From Arachis hypogaea (Eukaryota; Streptophyta; Magnoliopsida; Fabales; Fabaceae): a stretch of DNA of 64,000 bases. The stretch lies in the NCBI RefSeq assembly GCF_003086295.3, contig NC_092047.1, positions 120,348,949-120,412,948 of the forward strand, read 5' to 3'. The notes under the pieces were generated by a model, which saw only the letters and a list, made by a program, of their open reading frames with translations, ran no database searches and was not told where the DNA came from. Shown here in pieces: positions 23,876 through 36,093 of this stretch (within the stretch, counting starts at the first letter, position 1; each line of letters starts with the position of its first letter). The position numbers and the translations under genes are program-made.

Positions 23876-24174
23876 ATGTGAGAACTGAGTATGCATGTTA
23901 TAAATATAATAAGTTAATTTGCACGACATGCATGTATGCTACATCCGATACATATAATAATGTACAAATTAAATCCTGTAAATGTATATATAAATATAAT
24001 AAGCATTATTAAGCAGGTGTGGCGTGTGAGCGGGCCAGAAGGCGTGGCCCGAAAGGTCAAAGAAAGTTGCGTAGTGGCAGCATGCAGGCTTCACTTCCAC
24101 TTCTTCCTCATAAATTACTAAATCCTTAATTATTCATCAAGCGTAGAAAGTATACTACACTGCTCATCCTCTTC
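23876..24174. promoter_or_regulatory. Upstream region of the peroxidase gene
   Basis: About 300 bases between the MITE and the TATA box. A short open frame at 23936-24121 is not convincing. Motif function cannot be assigned by eye. Confidence 0.35.
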
Positions 24175-24183
24175 TATATAAAG
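24175..24183 (+). promoter_or_regulatory. TATA box of the peroxidase gene
   Basis: TATATAAAG lies 81 bases upstream of the start codon, predicting a leader of about 50 bases. Confidence 0.7.
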
Positions 24184-24263
24184 TATAAACCCTTGAGACC
24201 TCTTCCCATAATAAACACATTGCATCAACTCATCATCCTTAGCTTACTTAGATACACATATAT

Positions 24264-25526
24264 ATGGCGACCACCACATGCAAACCCACTTCTTATATGT
24301 GTTTCCTCCTTCTATTGCTTCTCTTGCACTTTAATTTGGGTATAGTTCATTATGTAGTTAATTATTTTATTTGTTACGTTGATGAATTCTATGTATTTCT
24401 AAGAATAATGGTATATTAACGATTAAATTTTAATAGTATAAAAATAAAATATTAATTAATATGATAAAAAGTGTTAAGACAAGATATTGTATGTAACTAT
24501 ACTTGTTGCATGGATGAATAATATATATATATATATACGCAGGGAAAAGCCAACTTGAGGTGAATTATTATTCGAGTAGGTGCCCAAGAGCGGAAGACAT
24601 AATAAAGGAACAAGTGACGGAGCTATATAAGAAGCACGGCAACACGGCGGTTTCATGGCTGAGAAATCTGTTCCACGATTGCATGGTGAAGTCATGTGAT
24701 GCGTCGTTACTGTTAGAGACGGTGGAGGAGGTGGTGTCGGAGCAGGCGTCGTCGAGAAGCTTTGGGATGAGGAACTTCAAGTACGTGAAGAGCATAAAAG
24801 ACGCGGTGGAGAAAGAATGCCCCATGACTGTTTCATGTGCTGACATCATTGCCCTTTCTGCCAGAGACGGCATCGTGCTGCTGGGAGGCCCAACAATTGA
24901 AATGAAGACTGGAAGAAGGGATAGCCAACAGAGCTACGCCACGGAGGTGGAATCCTCCATTCCCAACCACAATGATTCCATGTCTTTAGTGCTCTCTCGT
25001 TTTCAACAAATTGGCGTTGACCTTGAAGCCACAGTCGCCCTCTTAGGTATATTTTATCCTTATCCTATATATATGGAACCATGCCTAACAATAATTAAAT
25101 AATGATTCATCAGGAGCGCACTCAGTGGGAAGAGTACACTGCACCAATATAGTGCAGAGGCTATACCCTCAAGTGGACGAAACATTGGAGCCAGAACACG
25201 CACAGTACCTGAAACGTCGATGCCCAGATCCCAATCCAAACCCAAAGGATGTGCAATACTCCAGGAACGACCTCGTAACTCCTATGATAGTGGACAACAA
25301 CTATTACAAAAACATCCTTAAACACAAGGGCCTCCTCACAGTTGACGAGGAACTTGCTACTGATCCCAGAACTTCCCCTTACGTCAAAAAGATGGCCGAT
25401 GACAACGATTATTTCAACCAACAGTTCTCAAGGGCTATTCTCTTGCTCTCACAAAATAATCCTCTCACTGGAGATCAAGGTGAAATCAGGAAGGATTGTC
25501 GCTACATCAACCGCAATGCCACCTAA
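24264..25526 (+). CDS. PER21: Class III secretory peroxidase, PER21 type
   Basis: The product is a secreted haem peroxidase that oxidises phenolics with H2O2 in the cell wall. Exons 24264-24339, 24543-25046 and 25114-25526 (two phase-1 GT-AG introns) encode 330 residues. Residues 1 to about 28 are a leucine-rich signal peptide confined to exon 1. The distal catalytic arginine and histidine are R66 and H70 in LRNLFHDC. The proximal haem ligand is H196 in LLGAHSVGR. The eight conserved disulfide cysteines are present. HDCMVKSCDAS and the NPLTGDQGEIRKDC C-terminus are features of the Arabidopsis PER21/PER42 subgroup; PER21 is the closest I remember. The gene lacks the usual intron inside the HDC region. 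A plant AATAAA signal follows at 25546-25551. It looks intact. Confidence 0.93.
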
Positions 25527-26051
25527 TTCACCTTTCCTCCATGTCAATAAATAAATCATCACCAAATATTTTCTAAATCTCTTTAATTTGCTTATAAGTA
25601 TTTCTTAGATCCATGTGTTCCGCAAGCTTAAATCAAAGTGTAATCATTCACCCTTCAAGGAACGTTATTAAAAAGGTTTCTACCCAATGTTGTCTAACTT
25701 GCTCAGCTCATAGTTTTTTTTTTCTTTGGACATTAACTTGGTGTCCTTTAACGAATTAAATGTCAAAATCATCGATATGTTTTTTAGTCCATTTAGATTT
25801 TTTTGGGTCATAAATCAAAAGGAGGCATTAGCAAGGCTAGCAAATACAATTTGACAGTCCAAAAGCCCCAAATAGAAAGTCATATACATTTGGGCCTTCC
25901 CTATTAAACCTCGTTCACGTCATATTTGAACCTAGCCCTAAGAAAGGTCAAAGTTCTGTTGAAAATGTTGGGTTTACAACCAAAAACTGTTGTTGGGTTT
26001 CACAAATGAATTTGCAAATAACTTCACTTGAATAAAAATACCAAAAAATAA

Positions 26052-26239
26052 CCAAGTTGGGTTGGTATAGTGATTAGCTCACAAGTCCGTTTAAGCAAGT
26101 GTCGGGGGTTTGAATCCCACCTTGTGCATGCAGTAACCCATTGGCCAAGTGACAAATCCTTAAATGGAGCTCAGTACCATGATAGATTAGTCCTTAACCT
26201 GCCGAGTTGAGGGATACCGTGAAAAAGTAGAAAAAAAAA
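26052..26239 (+). mobile_element. tRNA-derived SINE with target duplication
   Basis: The head carries polymerase III boxes: GGTATAGTGATTAGCTC (A box region) and GGGTTTGAATCCC (B box). The body is about 120 bp, with an A-rich tail ending at about 26239. The flanks TACCAAAAAATAA at 26039-26051 and 26240-26252 are a perfect 13-bp duplication, longer if the adjoining A run is counted. A related copy lies at 47821-47954. The family is common in Arachis as far as I remember. Confidence 0.88.
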
Positions 26240-26344
26240 TACCAAAAAATAAACTTTACTGGAATAAACTCCAAAGTCATGACACAAACAAAAAGAAAAA
26301 AGAATAAGCTCCAAACTCCAAAGTTTATAGTAATTGCTAGTACA

Positions 26345-26375
<31 letters not shown>

Positions 26376-28945
26376 ATGAAATAGAGAAGATAAATCTGTG
26401 ATTACTATTTTATTTTAGCATTTTAATACTCGTTAGTTATTATAATAGGCAGTTATTTATCATAAATTGCATAATTTTAAAAAACACAAATATTTAAAAA
26501 ATAATGAAAATATATTTAAATCAATCTAAAATTATTTTATTTTGTATTCATTAAGTTTTGATGAAATAAATGCAGAATATGGTCAAAAAAATAAATACCT
26601 AATATTAGATGTTTTTGATATTGTTCAGATAAATTTGTAATAGGTTATGGGGTCATTGCAAAGGACACTGAAACGTGGCTTTCAACTTCTCTTTTCATCT
26701 TGAAGCTGTGAAAAGAAGAAGCAAAATTTTTTTTTTTTGGTTTGAAATCAACAAAAATATTAGAGATTATAAATGGTATAAATGGAACATGATAAAAAAT
26801 TTTAAAAAATTAAGAATATTGTTGAACTTAAATTTTGTCTAAAATTAAAGTATGATGCAAATGGTTCTTATTAAATTAAAAAATTCATAAAACTATTTAA
26901 TAAGTTGTCCAATTTATATAATTAAAATTCTAATAGAAGATTACAACTTGATAAAATAAATGTAAAAAAAGACATCAGTACATACAACTTATATATATAT
27001 GATAATTTATAGTGTAATTTATACACAACTTGATCAGCTTATAAACTAAACACTCCTTTACAAAATACTATATGAGCACCGTAAAATTTGATGGTGGGGC
27101 TGGTTGTAAGACATGCTTAAAATGATCACCGTAAAATTTGATTTAGGGATGACTAGTTTCCAACTGGATTTGCCGGGTTACCTTCAGGAAACACACCATC
27201 AAGTGCAAAGATTTAGCAGCATGCTTTCGTTTTGAAGGTTATTTAGTAACTATTTACAGTCCTACTTCAACTTGATACTTTTGATTAGTTAAGCAACCAT
27301 TCTTACACTTTTTTCTTACTTACTATTTACTATTTAGATGAGTAGATGGGGATTAGATTTACTATTTACTATTTACCTTTTTCTAATAACTTAATAACAC
27401 CTAAACAAACTCTTATAATAAGCTATAACTAAACCATTAATATTGCCAATTCTTAATAGTTGAAATAGAAACATGGGATGTTGTCCAACCTCCAGTTCCA
27501 CCTTTATATTGCTTGGTTGTGGAGTACCTACCACCTTGGACCAAATGGAAGATGGTGTGTTTTGTTTTGGTTCACAAGTGTGTCCTCTTCTGCATTTGGA
27601 TGTCTTGTGCTTTTGGTTGGACAATGCTTTGACTGATTTTTGTATTGTCTCTCCCATTTTAGTTGTATTTACTCAAATCTTAATTTAAAGAAACATTATT
27701 ACACTAATAATAATTAGATGATGATGGTGATAAGCCTTAAGTGGTTATCCAATGACATCAAGACATGCACTTGTTGGTTGTATGTTCCTTTCATTGACGA
27801 ATTTCACCAATCCTATACCCTTATATATCCATGTGTTTGCCATCAATTATTCGTCATAGGGAAACTTTAAATTATTATTTAGGTCCCCCATTAAATAGCC
27901 ACGTCTCGTTTTTATAATTGGCATACTTCAATTAACAATTAGTACGACTCTTGTTATTGGAAATTAAACTAGTTAAGTTCTAAAGTAATTTTTAAAATTA
28001 GGCGCTTGCATTTTAAAAAGTTTTTGAAATCTTAATTGTATCATAAATATCTTTGATATTAAAAAATTATATCATGTTAATTTTTAATTTTTTTTCTATC
28101 AAATTATTCCTTACGGTGTAAATAATCTGACATATTCCTTTTACATTAAACTAAATGAATAATTTTGACGATAAATACTTGATAAAACGGCATCATTACT
28201 TTTATATACATAGCACAACTCCTTTATATTGTATTGTTTGTAGAATATATAAGAATTAATTAGTATGCAAAGTGTATGTTTGGCTAAGGTTAAAAGCTGC
28301 TTATTAGCAATCTCGTAGACAATCTAAGAAAACAGAGTCAACTTTAGTCAAACAATTAATAATTAATTAATTATCAAATAAGCAACCGCAAAGCTAGATC
28401 TCTTCAAAACGAACATAAAAGGAGCATATATTTATGCCATATCTGTTGAAAGTTACAAGTATATTAGACTCCAAAAATAATGCCACAAATTGTTTCCGTC
28501 CATTTTAGGTGATCCACACAAATCTGTTACACACTGATTTTTTCTGCCATCAATTATATGAGCAAATCAAATCAAGATACAATATTTGGAATAATTAATA
28601 TTATTTATACATCAAAAGTAAATATTATGAAAAATAGAGACACAAAGTATTTAATAATAATTATAGGAGGAAAATTGCTCAAATCTCTCTTTACCATCTT
28701 CACTTTTGATTTATAAATAATATTCACTTAGGCCCAGCGTAGTAGTGTAGCGAAAACACTTCTATATCATGATAGCACCAAGCTAAGCTTTTTCAACCTA
28801 CAGAGTAGAGAGGACTAGTTAGGAGTATGCACTATTGGAGCGATTATTACTAGAAAAAAAAGTACCCAAAACAATCATTAGTTATTTTCCAAGCGGCACT
28901 GATGGAGGCTTAGGTTGGATCGGATAAAATCCTATAACAGCAGCT

Positions 28946-28947
<2 letters not shown>

Positions 28948-29019
<72 letters not shown>
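28948..29019. repeat. (TA)n microsatellite, about 36 units
   Basis: An uninterrupted TA run of about 72 bp, the longest in the window. Likely length-polymorphic. Confidence 0.95.
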
Positions 29020-29020
<1 letters not shown>

Positions 29021-29274
29021 TTCATTCCCAGTTCCCCTATATAATGGATCTATGCTGGTCATAATAAAAGTAGATTGTTCTCATCTTCAATAATGACATT
29101 TTATGTTATTTATGGGGTATATATCACCGAAATTCACCTTTATTTTACATAGATACTTCTGACTTAATTAAAAAATAGCACATCGCCTGTATGTGTATTA
29201 TCTAGGCTTTAATTATGTGATGAAATGAAATTGTAGCAGACCATGATGATCAATACCATAAAGGAAGATATGAT

Positions 29275-29646
29275 TTAAAATGAAAGAAACTTGCCTTTTT
29301 TCTGAGTGTGAATAATAAGTGAAGTTTTAGGATGGCGAGGGAAGCGATGAGGAGGAGGAACAGATGAGTGAGTCTCAGGACCTCTATAATCTATCTCGTA
29401 TACCTCTGATGATTCTTTCTTGTTTTCCACTACTGCAACAAACAAGCAATAACTGTTAATTAATCAGGCGCCTATGACTTGTTTATTGTGTATGGTGCAT
29501 AAATAATAATTAAGAAAGCATGTCCGTGGACTAATTAAAGTTGCAAACGTACCCGTTGATGATGAAAAAAGAGGGAGGGGAGCAAGGATGAGAGAGAGAA
29601 AGAAGCAGGTGGTGAAGACACACCTAAGGCCAACCATATACGCCAT
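29275..29646 (-). CDS. Small secreted peptide precursor (unrecognised family)
   Basis: Two exons, 29553-29646 and 29275-29432 (GT-AG, phase 1), give an 83-residue protein. Exon 1 codes for almost nothing but a signal peptide: a short basic N-terminus, then FFLSLILAPLPLFSSS. Exon 2 codes for a charged pro-region (ENKKESSEVYE) followed by IDYRGPETHSSVPPPHR and a basic tail. The acidic-flanked DY is a typical tyrosine-sulfation context, and the prolines could be hydroxylated. The DYxxPxxH spacing resembles RGF/GLV peptides, but the HPPxHN end of that family is absent. I cannot assign a family. A TATA box and a clear intron support a real gene. The stop may differ if a further downstream exon exists. 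Confidence 0.6.
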
Positions 29647-29698
29647 GGTATTAAGTTAGATGATGAATGAAGAATGATAGGCTAAGCCTTATATCATT

Positions 29699-29706
29699 TA
29701 TTTATA
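29699..29706 (-). promoter_or_regulatory. TATA box of the small-peptide gene
   Basis: TATAAATA on the minus strand lies 53 bases upstream of the start codon, leaving a leader of about 25 bases. Confidence 0.6.
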
Positions 29707-32700
29707 AATAAGGAGGAACCATGCCTTATTAGATGCTGTGGGGACTATGTGGGTTCATTCATCAACCGAACCACCGCCAAGCCTCACCCAAGTTTTGCTT
29801 TAGTATCTTTCATAAATATTTTTATTTAAGGCATTAGTATAATTTTCTTTTCTTATTATATTAAAGATAAAAAATATTACTTTAAATGTTAAAAATTTAA
29901 AAATATACAAGAAAAAATAATGCATATACCAGTATATCTTTATGCTTCATTATATATAGTAAGTTGTGTACACTTGTCATTTAATTTGGGATTTTATAGG
30001 TTGACCAATTCTCCTTACATATTATATATATGTTCAAGGTTGCAGCAGGCATGAGGCATACATGTGAGTGAGAAATTTGATTATGGTATAATTTTAAGAA
30101 AAGGCGTGAATAATAATAATAATAATAATAATGCATGCGTGTGTTAGGCGACACTAATTTGATAGGAAAGTAAGTAAATAAAATGGGGGTTCGAGCCTAG
30201 CTGGAATTGAAGAATGAATGAACAGCTAATATGTGGCTGGAGCCTGGATGTGTGGGGTACAAATACATACTATCTCCAATCCACTAGCATGGAACGAGAA
30301 GCAAATGTTAAGACCAGAAAGCATGCATTATTTGCCACGTCACTCTCCATCATCGCTAGCTGACTCTTCCACTTCTTTCACCTAATTGACCTTCCCCTGC
30401 TTCGGCCAGGACTAGAAATGTGTTCTCATCATCACTCTTTGGTGCTTTGTAATTGTGGAGAAAGTGCAAAGAGGAGATTTGTTATCTTATGTCATATCCC
30501 TTTCCATCTACTTTTGTGGATGGGTGGAGTAAGCAACAAAATTACATGCACATATTAGCTTGTTCCAAAATCTCACTTATAATTAAGTACATGTGCAGCA
30601 GCATCCTCACACAGGGAGATTGGCAATTACAAATTACAATGAAAGATGCTCGAGTGTGACACAACTCATCTGCGCTGATACAAGAGCAAGCTAGCTAGCT
30701 AGTCACCAACACAATAATCTCTTCGTTATAATTTCCTTTCTTGAATTTAATTTAAATTCACTACCGTCCTGTTGATTTTACTTTCCTTTCATTTTGTTTT
30801 CATGTAGGCCTTCATTTTATTGTTGTGCATGCATGAAGCAAAAGAATCTCATGCTTGCGTGCGTGCAGTGGTTCGAAACTGCTGATGATTTTTTGCAGTA
30901 TTTCAAAAACATCTGGGACTTGTCATGGGTAGAAAGATCAAAATCATGATGAATACTCACAAATTAAATCTGCTTGGCCATTCCCCTGGTAGGAGCTTTC
31001 ACAAATCCATTTTCTGAATAGATTTCTCACAGAAAGATTTAGTTTAATGAGGGTAAAATTAAGGAAGACCTGTTTTCGTTACTTTGTCACTTTTTGGCTT
31101 TTTGCATGATATTTCCTCATCCAAAGCAACAACAAAATATATGTATATGGCCATTAAGTGGAGTAAAAGATAGAATGCAATAATGCGTGATCCAAAGGCA
31201 AAAGGCAACAGGTTTCAGTGATAGTATCCCATATCCTAGCCTACCCTACCCTTGCTCAAAGGTTCCTATTAATTAATACCACTTCCTTCCAACCCTATCT
31301 TTATCATATTTCCAATAAGTTGGCAAATTCTTAGAGCATATCTAGTTTCGTGTGACATGAACCTGTAAGTTGGCTGATCCCATAACATCTTATATATGAT
31401 CTTTTACTGCAATAATTCATCCAGATTAGGTTTCAAATTCGATGCAACTGATACAAAGTCAACTGAATTTCATTTGGAGAACACGATTTATGCAACTGAA
31501 AAGTGAAAACACAGTACAGGGCTACAGGCAATCCCAACGATACATTTTAACACAAGATAACCTATTCGTATGTGAAACTTGTAATGGTTCTTCTTTAAAG
31601 TAACCTTTTAATAAGATAAAAAATTTACGCCAATAACATTTTATTTGATAATACATACTAAAAAACACGGGTATCTATTCTAGGGAAAGTTTTATTTATA
31701 TGATCGATGCATGTTCGTTTAAACATCAAAAGAAAACAAGATCAAATTCTCCCTCGGAGTTTCTATGTATAGAATATGACAAGTATCTATTGTTACATCA
31801 TCTCTATTTCTCTATTTGCTCTCTTCATAGTTGGCTGCTAAAGTGACATGCACCAATAAATGATGATTGCGTGCTATAAATACTTGAGGAAACAATTCTC
31901 TGCAAGACAAATTTATGCCTGTAAAAGTTAAGAGTAAGGATAGCTGCTAAAACCCATACAAGAAGAATATTGAATTAAAATATAAAATATGTAATGACAA
32001 GATTCATGCTTGTACAAAGTAAAGTTGGAGAGCTACAAGGAAAGGTCCTGAGTCACAATTTAGATGCAAGGCAATCAATCATTGGCAAAGAGAGAAACTA
32101 AGCCTGATTTTCAAAACACATTTCCGATCTTGCTTCTTTCAGCAATCAAGGAACACTCCCAAAACACTTTACTACAGCCTGATTCTATAAATCACCAGTG
32201 TCTGATCAGAAGGAGAGCTTCCATCTTAGAATAGCTAGGTCCAACATTAGCAAGAAGGAACAGACAGATGAATTATCAAAAATTAGGATAGCTTGCCAAG
32301 ATTCACCATAGGGAGTTCCTATCCCTTTCCATGAAATTTAACAATTCATCACATCCTTCATAAGAATGCCATAAGGCCAATCACAAGTATTTGCAGCAAT
32401 GATTCAAAACATAAATAGACCATGAGTTTCATATCACAAGGATCATTTTGACAACATGAATGCGTTGAATTTACTGAATTTACAGATCAAGCTAGCTAGA
32501 CCTATAATATCCAATTGTAAGTTATTGCAACGCCCCCAAACACCACATCATCATTTGATCCAATGCGGACATCAGAACTACAAGGAAAATACGAGTTTTT
32601 GAGCCCACTTATACAATCAAATACAAGACTTGTCAGTCCTCAATCATTTTCGTCCCCAACTCTAAACGAAACAAGTAAGGCATGCACCTATGAACAACAT

Positions 32701-32940
32701 GAAGACCTTCCCTAAACAGCATATCCTGTGGAATTGTCATCGTCTCATCGATAGCAGTGCATAAACAGAACAAGCACCCATGATTTGGTAAGCATGTTTA
32801 ATCCTAGTTTGTCAAACATGATTTAATTATTTAATCACTTATTCAATTGTATGGAATTGTTATTGTAAGTTGTAAACCGTTGTGGTTATTGCAAACATGT
32901 TGAAATAGGTTTCAAAATGGAAGGAGCAATTTGGTTGGCA
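29707..32940. other. Intergenic, no recognisable gene
   Basis: Short (AAT)n tracts at about 30112-30132; otherwise no repeat or gene is recognised. The 68-codon frame at 30453-30659 has no support. The right end (from about 32 kb) is less AT-rich and may hold the 3' untranslated region of the minus-strand phosphatase gene. On that strand a CAG/GTATGC donor at 32944/32943 suggests a 3'-UTR intron. Confidence 0.5.
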
Positions 32941-32965
32941 TACCTGAGGTGAATGTAAAGGAAAA

Positions 32966-33649
32966 TCAGCGAGACTTGTGGTCAGAATTTGTGATCCTGG
33001 CTCTCTCAGCTCTGCAAGTATCGTACTCAAACTTCAAGACATTCCTAATATGACTGGTGTCCTTGAGATAGAAGTTCCTTCCAAAGGAGCTCTCTTCAAT
33101 GAGGGGAAAATAAGGACTCAAGAGATTGGTGACAATCCAGAACCAGGCGGCACCGAGAAAGACACCGAGGGCGGTGCCAGCAAAGGTCTGGGCGAGGGTG
33201 TGGTAGCCCAAATAGACACGGGAGCAGATGGTGAGGAGAGCGAGGCCCCAGGTGAGGGAATGGACGAAGAGGTTGGAAGAGCGATCCCAGAAGGCCAAGC
33301 CCCTGGAGGACAAGAGGGTGAGGTAGGTGGCGAAGAAGAACATGTACTGGCAGTGGGAGGAGGGCCAGCCGTGGGAGTCGCAGACCTCGAGGAGGTGACA
33401 GGTGTCGGGGCGTGATTGCTGGACGGAGGTCTTGATGAACTCGTTGACGACCTGGGAGATGATGAGGCCCAGGGCGAAGGTGAGGCCGTGGATCTCTCGG
33501 CGGAAGAGGAAGTGGGAGAGGAATCCGGCGAGCGAGATGAAGACTGGGACGAGGGAGACCCATGCGAGGAAGTGGCCCAGCGGGTCCCCTCTCTGGTATC
33601 GCACGTGCGTGAGGGTAATGGCCTTCAAGGGCGCGGCGGCGTTTGTCAT
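32966..33649 (-). CDS. LPPG: PAP2-family lipid / dolichyl-diphosphate phosphatase (LPP gamma type)
   Basis: A 227-residue polytopic membrane enzyme in one exon that removes phosphate from lipid phosphates. The family includes plant LPP gamma and animal/yeast dolichyldiphosphatase. The three PAP2 signature motifs are present: KTSVQQSRP (K73...R80-P81), PSSH (96-99) and SRVYLGYHTLAQ (S143-R144...H150). The last motif ends in Gln where many PAP2 enzymes have Asp, as in the dolichyldiphosphatase branch. Four or more hydrophobic segments lie at about 26-48, 57-70, 101-118, 130-145 and 154-178. The start MTNAAAPLKAITLTHVRYQRGD matches the Arabidopsis LPPG N-terminus (about 226 residues) from memory. 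Whether it acts in plastids or the ER cannot be read from the sequence. Confidence 0.92.
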   Translation of the reverse strand: MTNAAAPLKAITLTHVRYQRGDPLGHFLAWVSLVPVFISLAGFLSHFLFRREIHGLTFALGLIISQVVNEFIKTSVQQSRPDTCHLLEVCDSHGWPSSHCQYMFFFATYLTLLSSRGLAFWDRSSNLFVHSLTWGLALLTICSRVYLGYHTLAQTFAGTALGVFLGAAWFWIVTNLLSPYFPLIEESSFGRNFYLKDTSHIRNVLKFEYDTCRAERARITNSDHKSR

Positions 33650-34201
33650 GATTGATGGTGGCGGAGCGGAGGAGACGAGTCGAGTGTTATTAATTAGATG
33701 GCATCAGCCACTCGCTAGCTTACGCGTGTGCTCTCAGGAACGAAATAGCCCTACTTTACTTTGACCCCCGCTCCCAACAAGTTACGTATATGTGTCATCT
33801 CCCACGCACCACAACTAGTCAGGATGAAAGAAACCAATCTGGAGCAACCCAAACCAATTCAATTCAATTTAATACTACTCAGCTGGATTCGGCCTTTGCT
33901 GCTTTCCACTTTAGACCAACTACTCTGCCCTTACAATCTCATCATTATCCAGCGGTGTACATGGCCGAGTGAAGTCGGTTTTTCTAGATTCTAATTTGAC
34001 CTTAAATAATAATTAGGTCTATTTTTAAAATTTTTATCTAATTCTATATCTTATAAAATTATACTATGTTTGAGTTATACTAAAATCGAATTTAAATAGG
34101 TAAAATATGAGTCTTGATAATGTATTTATTTATATATAAAAAATATATTTATTATCAATAAGTTGATATTTATATTTGAATTTAAATTTTATGTCAAAAA
34201 A
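33650..34201. other. Leader/promoter of the phosphatase gene, then repeat-like AT-rich DNA
   Basis: Bases 33650 to about 33960 are of mixed composition and would hold the minus-strand leader and promoter. From about 33965 the sequence (GTGAAGTCGG...TTGACCTTAAATAATAATTAGGTCTATTTTT) resembles 37755-37840 on the far side of the LINE, a diverged dispersed repeat. Confidence 0.5.
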
Positions 34202-34492
34202 TTATGATACACTTATTAATAACAACAACAATCATCTTATCCTATTACGTGGGATCAGCTACATTAATCAAACAACGTTATTGAACTCTATCATGTGTTA
34301 TGTCTACGAAGAGATCGTTTATATATAGATCTCGTTTGACTACTTCATCGATGGTATTCCTCTGCCTTTTACCTCTTGTCCATCTTCCATCTTATCCACC
34401 TTTCTGATTGGGTACTTTGTTGGGCTTCTTCTCACATGTCCAAACCACTTGAGACGTGATTCTACAATTTTTTTTACAATAGGTGCTACTCC

Positions 34493-34494
<2 letters not shown>

Positions 34495-34542
<48 letters not shown>
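34495..34542. repeat. (CT)n microsatellite inside the LINE 3' region
   Basis: About 24 CT units inside the LINE, so it must have expanded after or with the insertion. Confidence 0.92.
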
Positions 34543-34546
<4 letters not shown>

Positions 34547-34732
34547 TCCTTATTCTATCCAATCGCATATGACCACTCATCCGTCTCAACATCTTCATCT
34601 CTAACCGCTCAACACTCTGTACCTAAAGCATAACCGGTCTGATTCGATAGAATTTATCTTTAAGTTTTAAAAATACTTTTTTGTCACATATAAAACCAGA
34701 CATCCTCCACCATTTTGACCAACCTGCTTGAA

Positions 34733-35115
34733 TCATATGATTTGTATCTTATTCAATCTCTCCATTATCTTGTATGATGCACCTAGATACTTAAAACTTT
34801 TAACTTTTTGTAAGATGTTTTCTCTAATATTCACCTCTGTATTAGGGATTCTCCTTCGGTGGCCAAATTTACATTCCATATATTCCGTCTTGTTACGGCT
34901 TATGCGCAGACTATGCACTTTTAGAGATTCTCTCCATAAATCCAACTTCTTATTAGGTATTTCCTTAACTCTTCCATAAGAACGATGTCATCGGCAAAAA
35001 ACATGCACCATGGAAAAGACTCTTGGATATGCTCTGTGAGTACTTCCAAGACTAATATGAAAAGATATAGACTTAGGATGATTCTTGGTGTAATCCTTAC
35101 TCTCTTCATTTTCAA
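34733..35115 (-). pseudogene. Reverse transcriptase C-terminal fragment of the RTE LINE
   Basis: Two frames, 34921-35115 (with CMFFADDIVLMEE, the catalytic aspartate box) and 34733-34945 (ISRNKTEYMECKFG, FKYLGA), are offset from each other. They represent the palm-to-thumb part of the polymerase and are broken. Confidence 0.8.
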
Positions 35116-36093
35116 AACCTTCTATAAGACATCCTTTGACACTTTATTATACGCTTTTTCTAAATCAATAAATACTATATATAGATCCCTTTTATTACTA
35201 CAATAACTCTCCATCATCCTTCTTAATATGTATATCGCTTCAGTGGTAGATTTGCCTAACATAAAATTAAATTGGTTCTCTATTACTTGTGTCTTTTATC
35301 TCAACCTCCGTTCTATCACATTTTTTCATAACTTCATGGTATGACTCATGAGTTTAATCACTCTATAGTTTTCGTATATATCTCCCTTATTCTTCTAGAT
35401 AGGTAACAAGATGCTATTTTTTCACTCATCTGACATCTTCTTTGACCTTAAAATCTTATTAAAAAGTTTGGTTAACTAATTGATGCCTTTCTCTCCGAGG
35501 CCCTTCAAAACTTCAATGGAATATTATCGAGTCTTAATGCCCTGCCATTTTTCATCCGCTTTAGAATTTCTTTTACCTCGAAGTCTCGAATCCTTCGATA
35601 GTAGTCGGAATTTTGGTCTTCTTCCCTTATGCATAACCGACAAAGGCTCGGAAGAGTCTTTTGTCCTTCATTAAATAACTCGTAAAAGTAGTTTTTTCAC
35701 CTTTCATTTATCTTTTCTTTTTGAGACAAAATCTCTCCGTTTTTATCCTTTATACACTTAACTTGATCTAAATCTCTCATTATTTTTTCTTGGCTCTTTG
35801 TGATTCTATATATACATTTTTCTCCTTCTTTTGTGCCTAAAGACTGGTAGAGACCCACATATGCTATTGTTCTTACTTCACTTACAGTCACTTTTGTCTC
35901 TTTCTTAGCTGTCTTATATTTTTTTCAATTATCTGCATTTCACTACAAAGACCACTCCTTAAAGCACTCTCTCTTTGCCTTTATCTTTTCTTGTACATTC
36001 GCATTCGAACACCATGACTCCTTATCTCTTGGTCATGTCCCTCTAGATTCACCAAAACTTTCTTTTGCTGTTCTTCTAATAACTTCTCTCCCT

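Larger units (their letters stand above)
25552..29274. other. Intergenic; SINE insertion and (TA)n tract, otherwise no gene seen
   Basis: The region is AT-rich. An isolated pair of opposing frames at 27391-27688 (88 codons minus, 71 plus) sits in a locally more balanced patch but shows no recognised domain or splice context. The remainder holds simple repeats and the SINE listed separately. Confidence 0.55.

Noticed and set aside
27391..27688. Opposing frames of 88 and 71 codons in a patch of less AT-rich DNA
   Set aside because: Neither translation shows a known domain, signal peptide or splice-supported extension.
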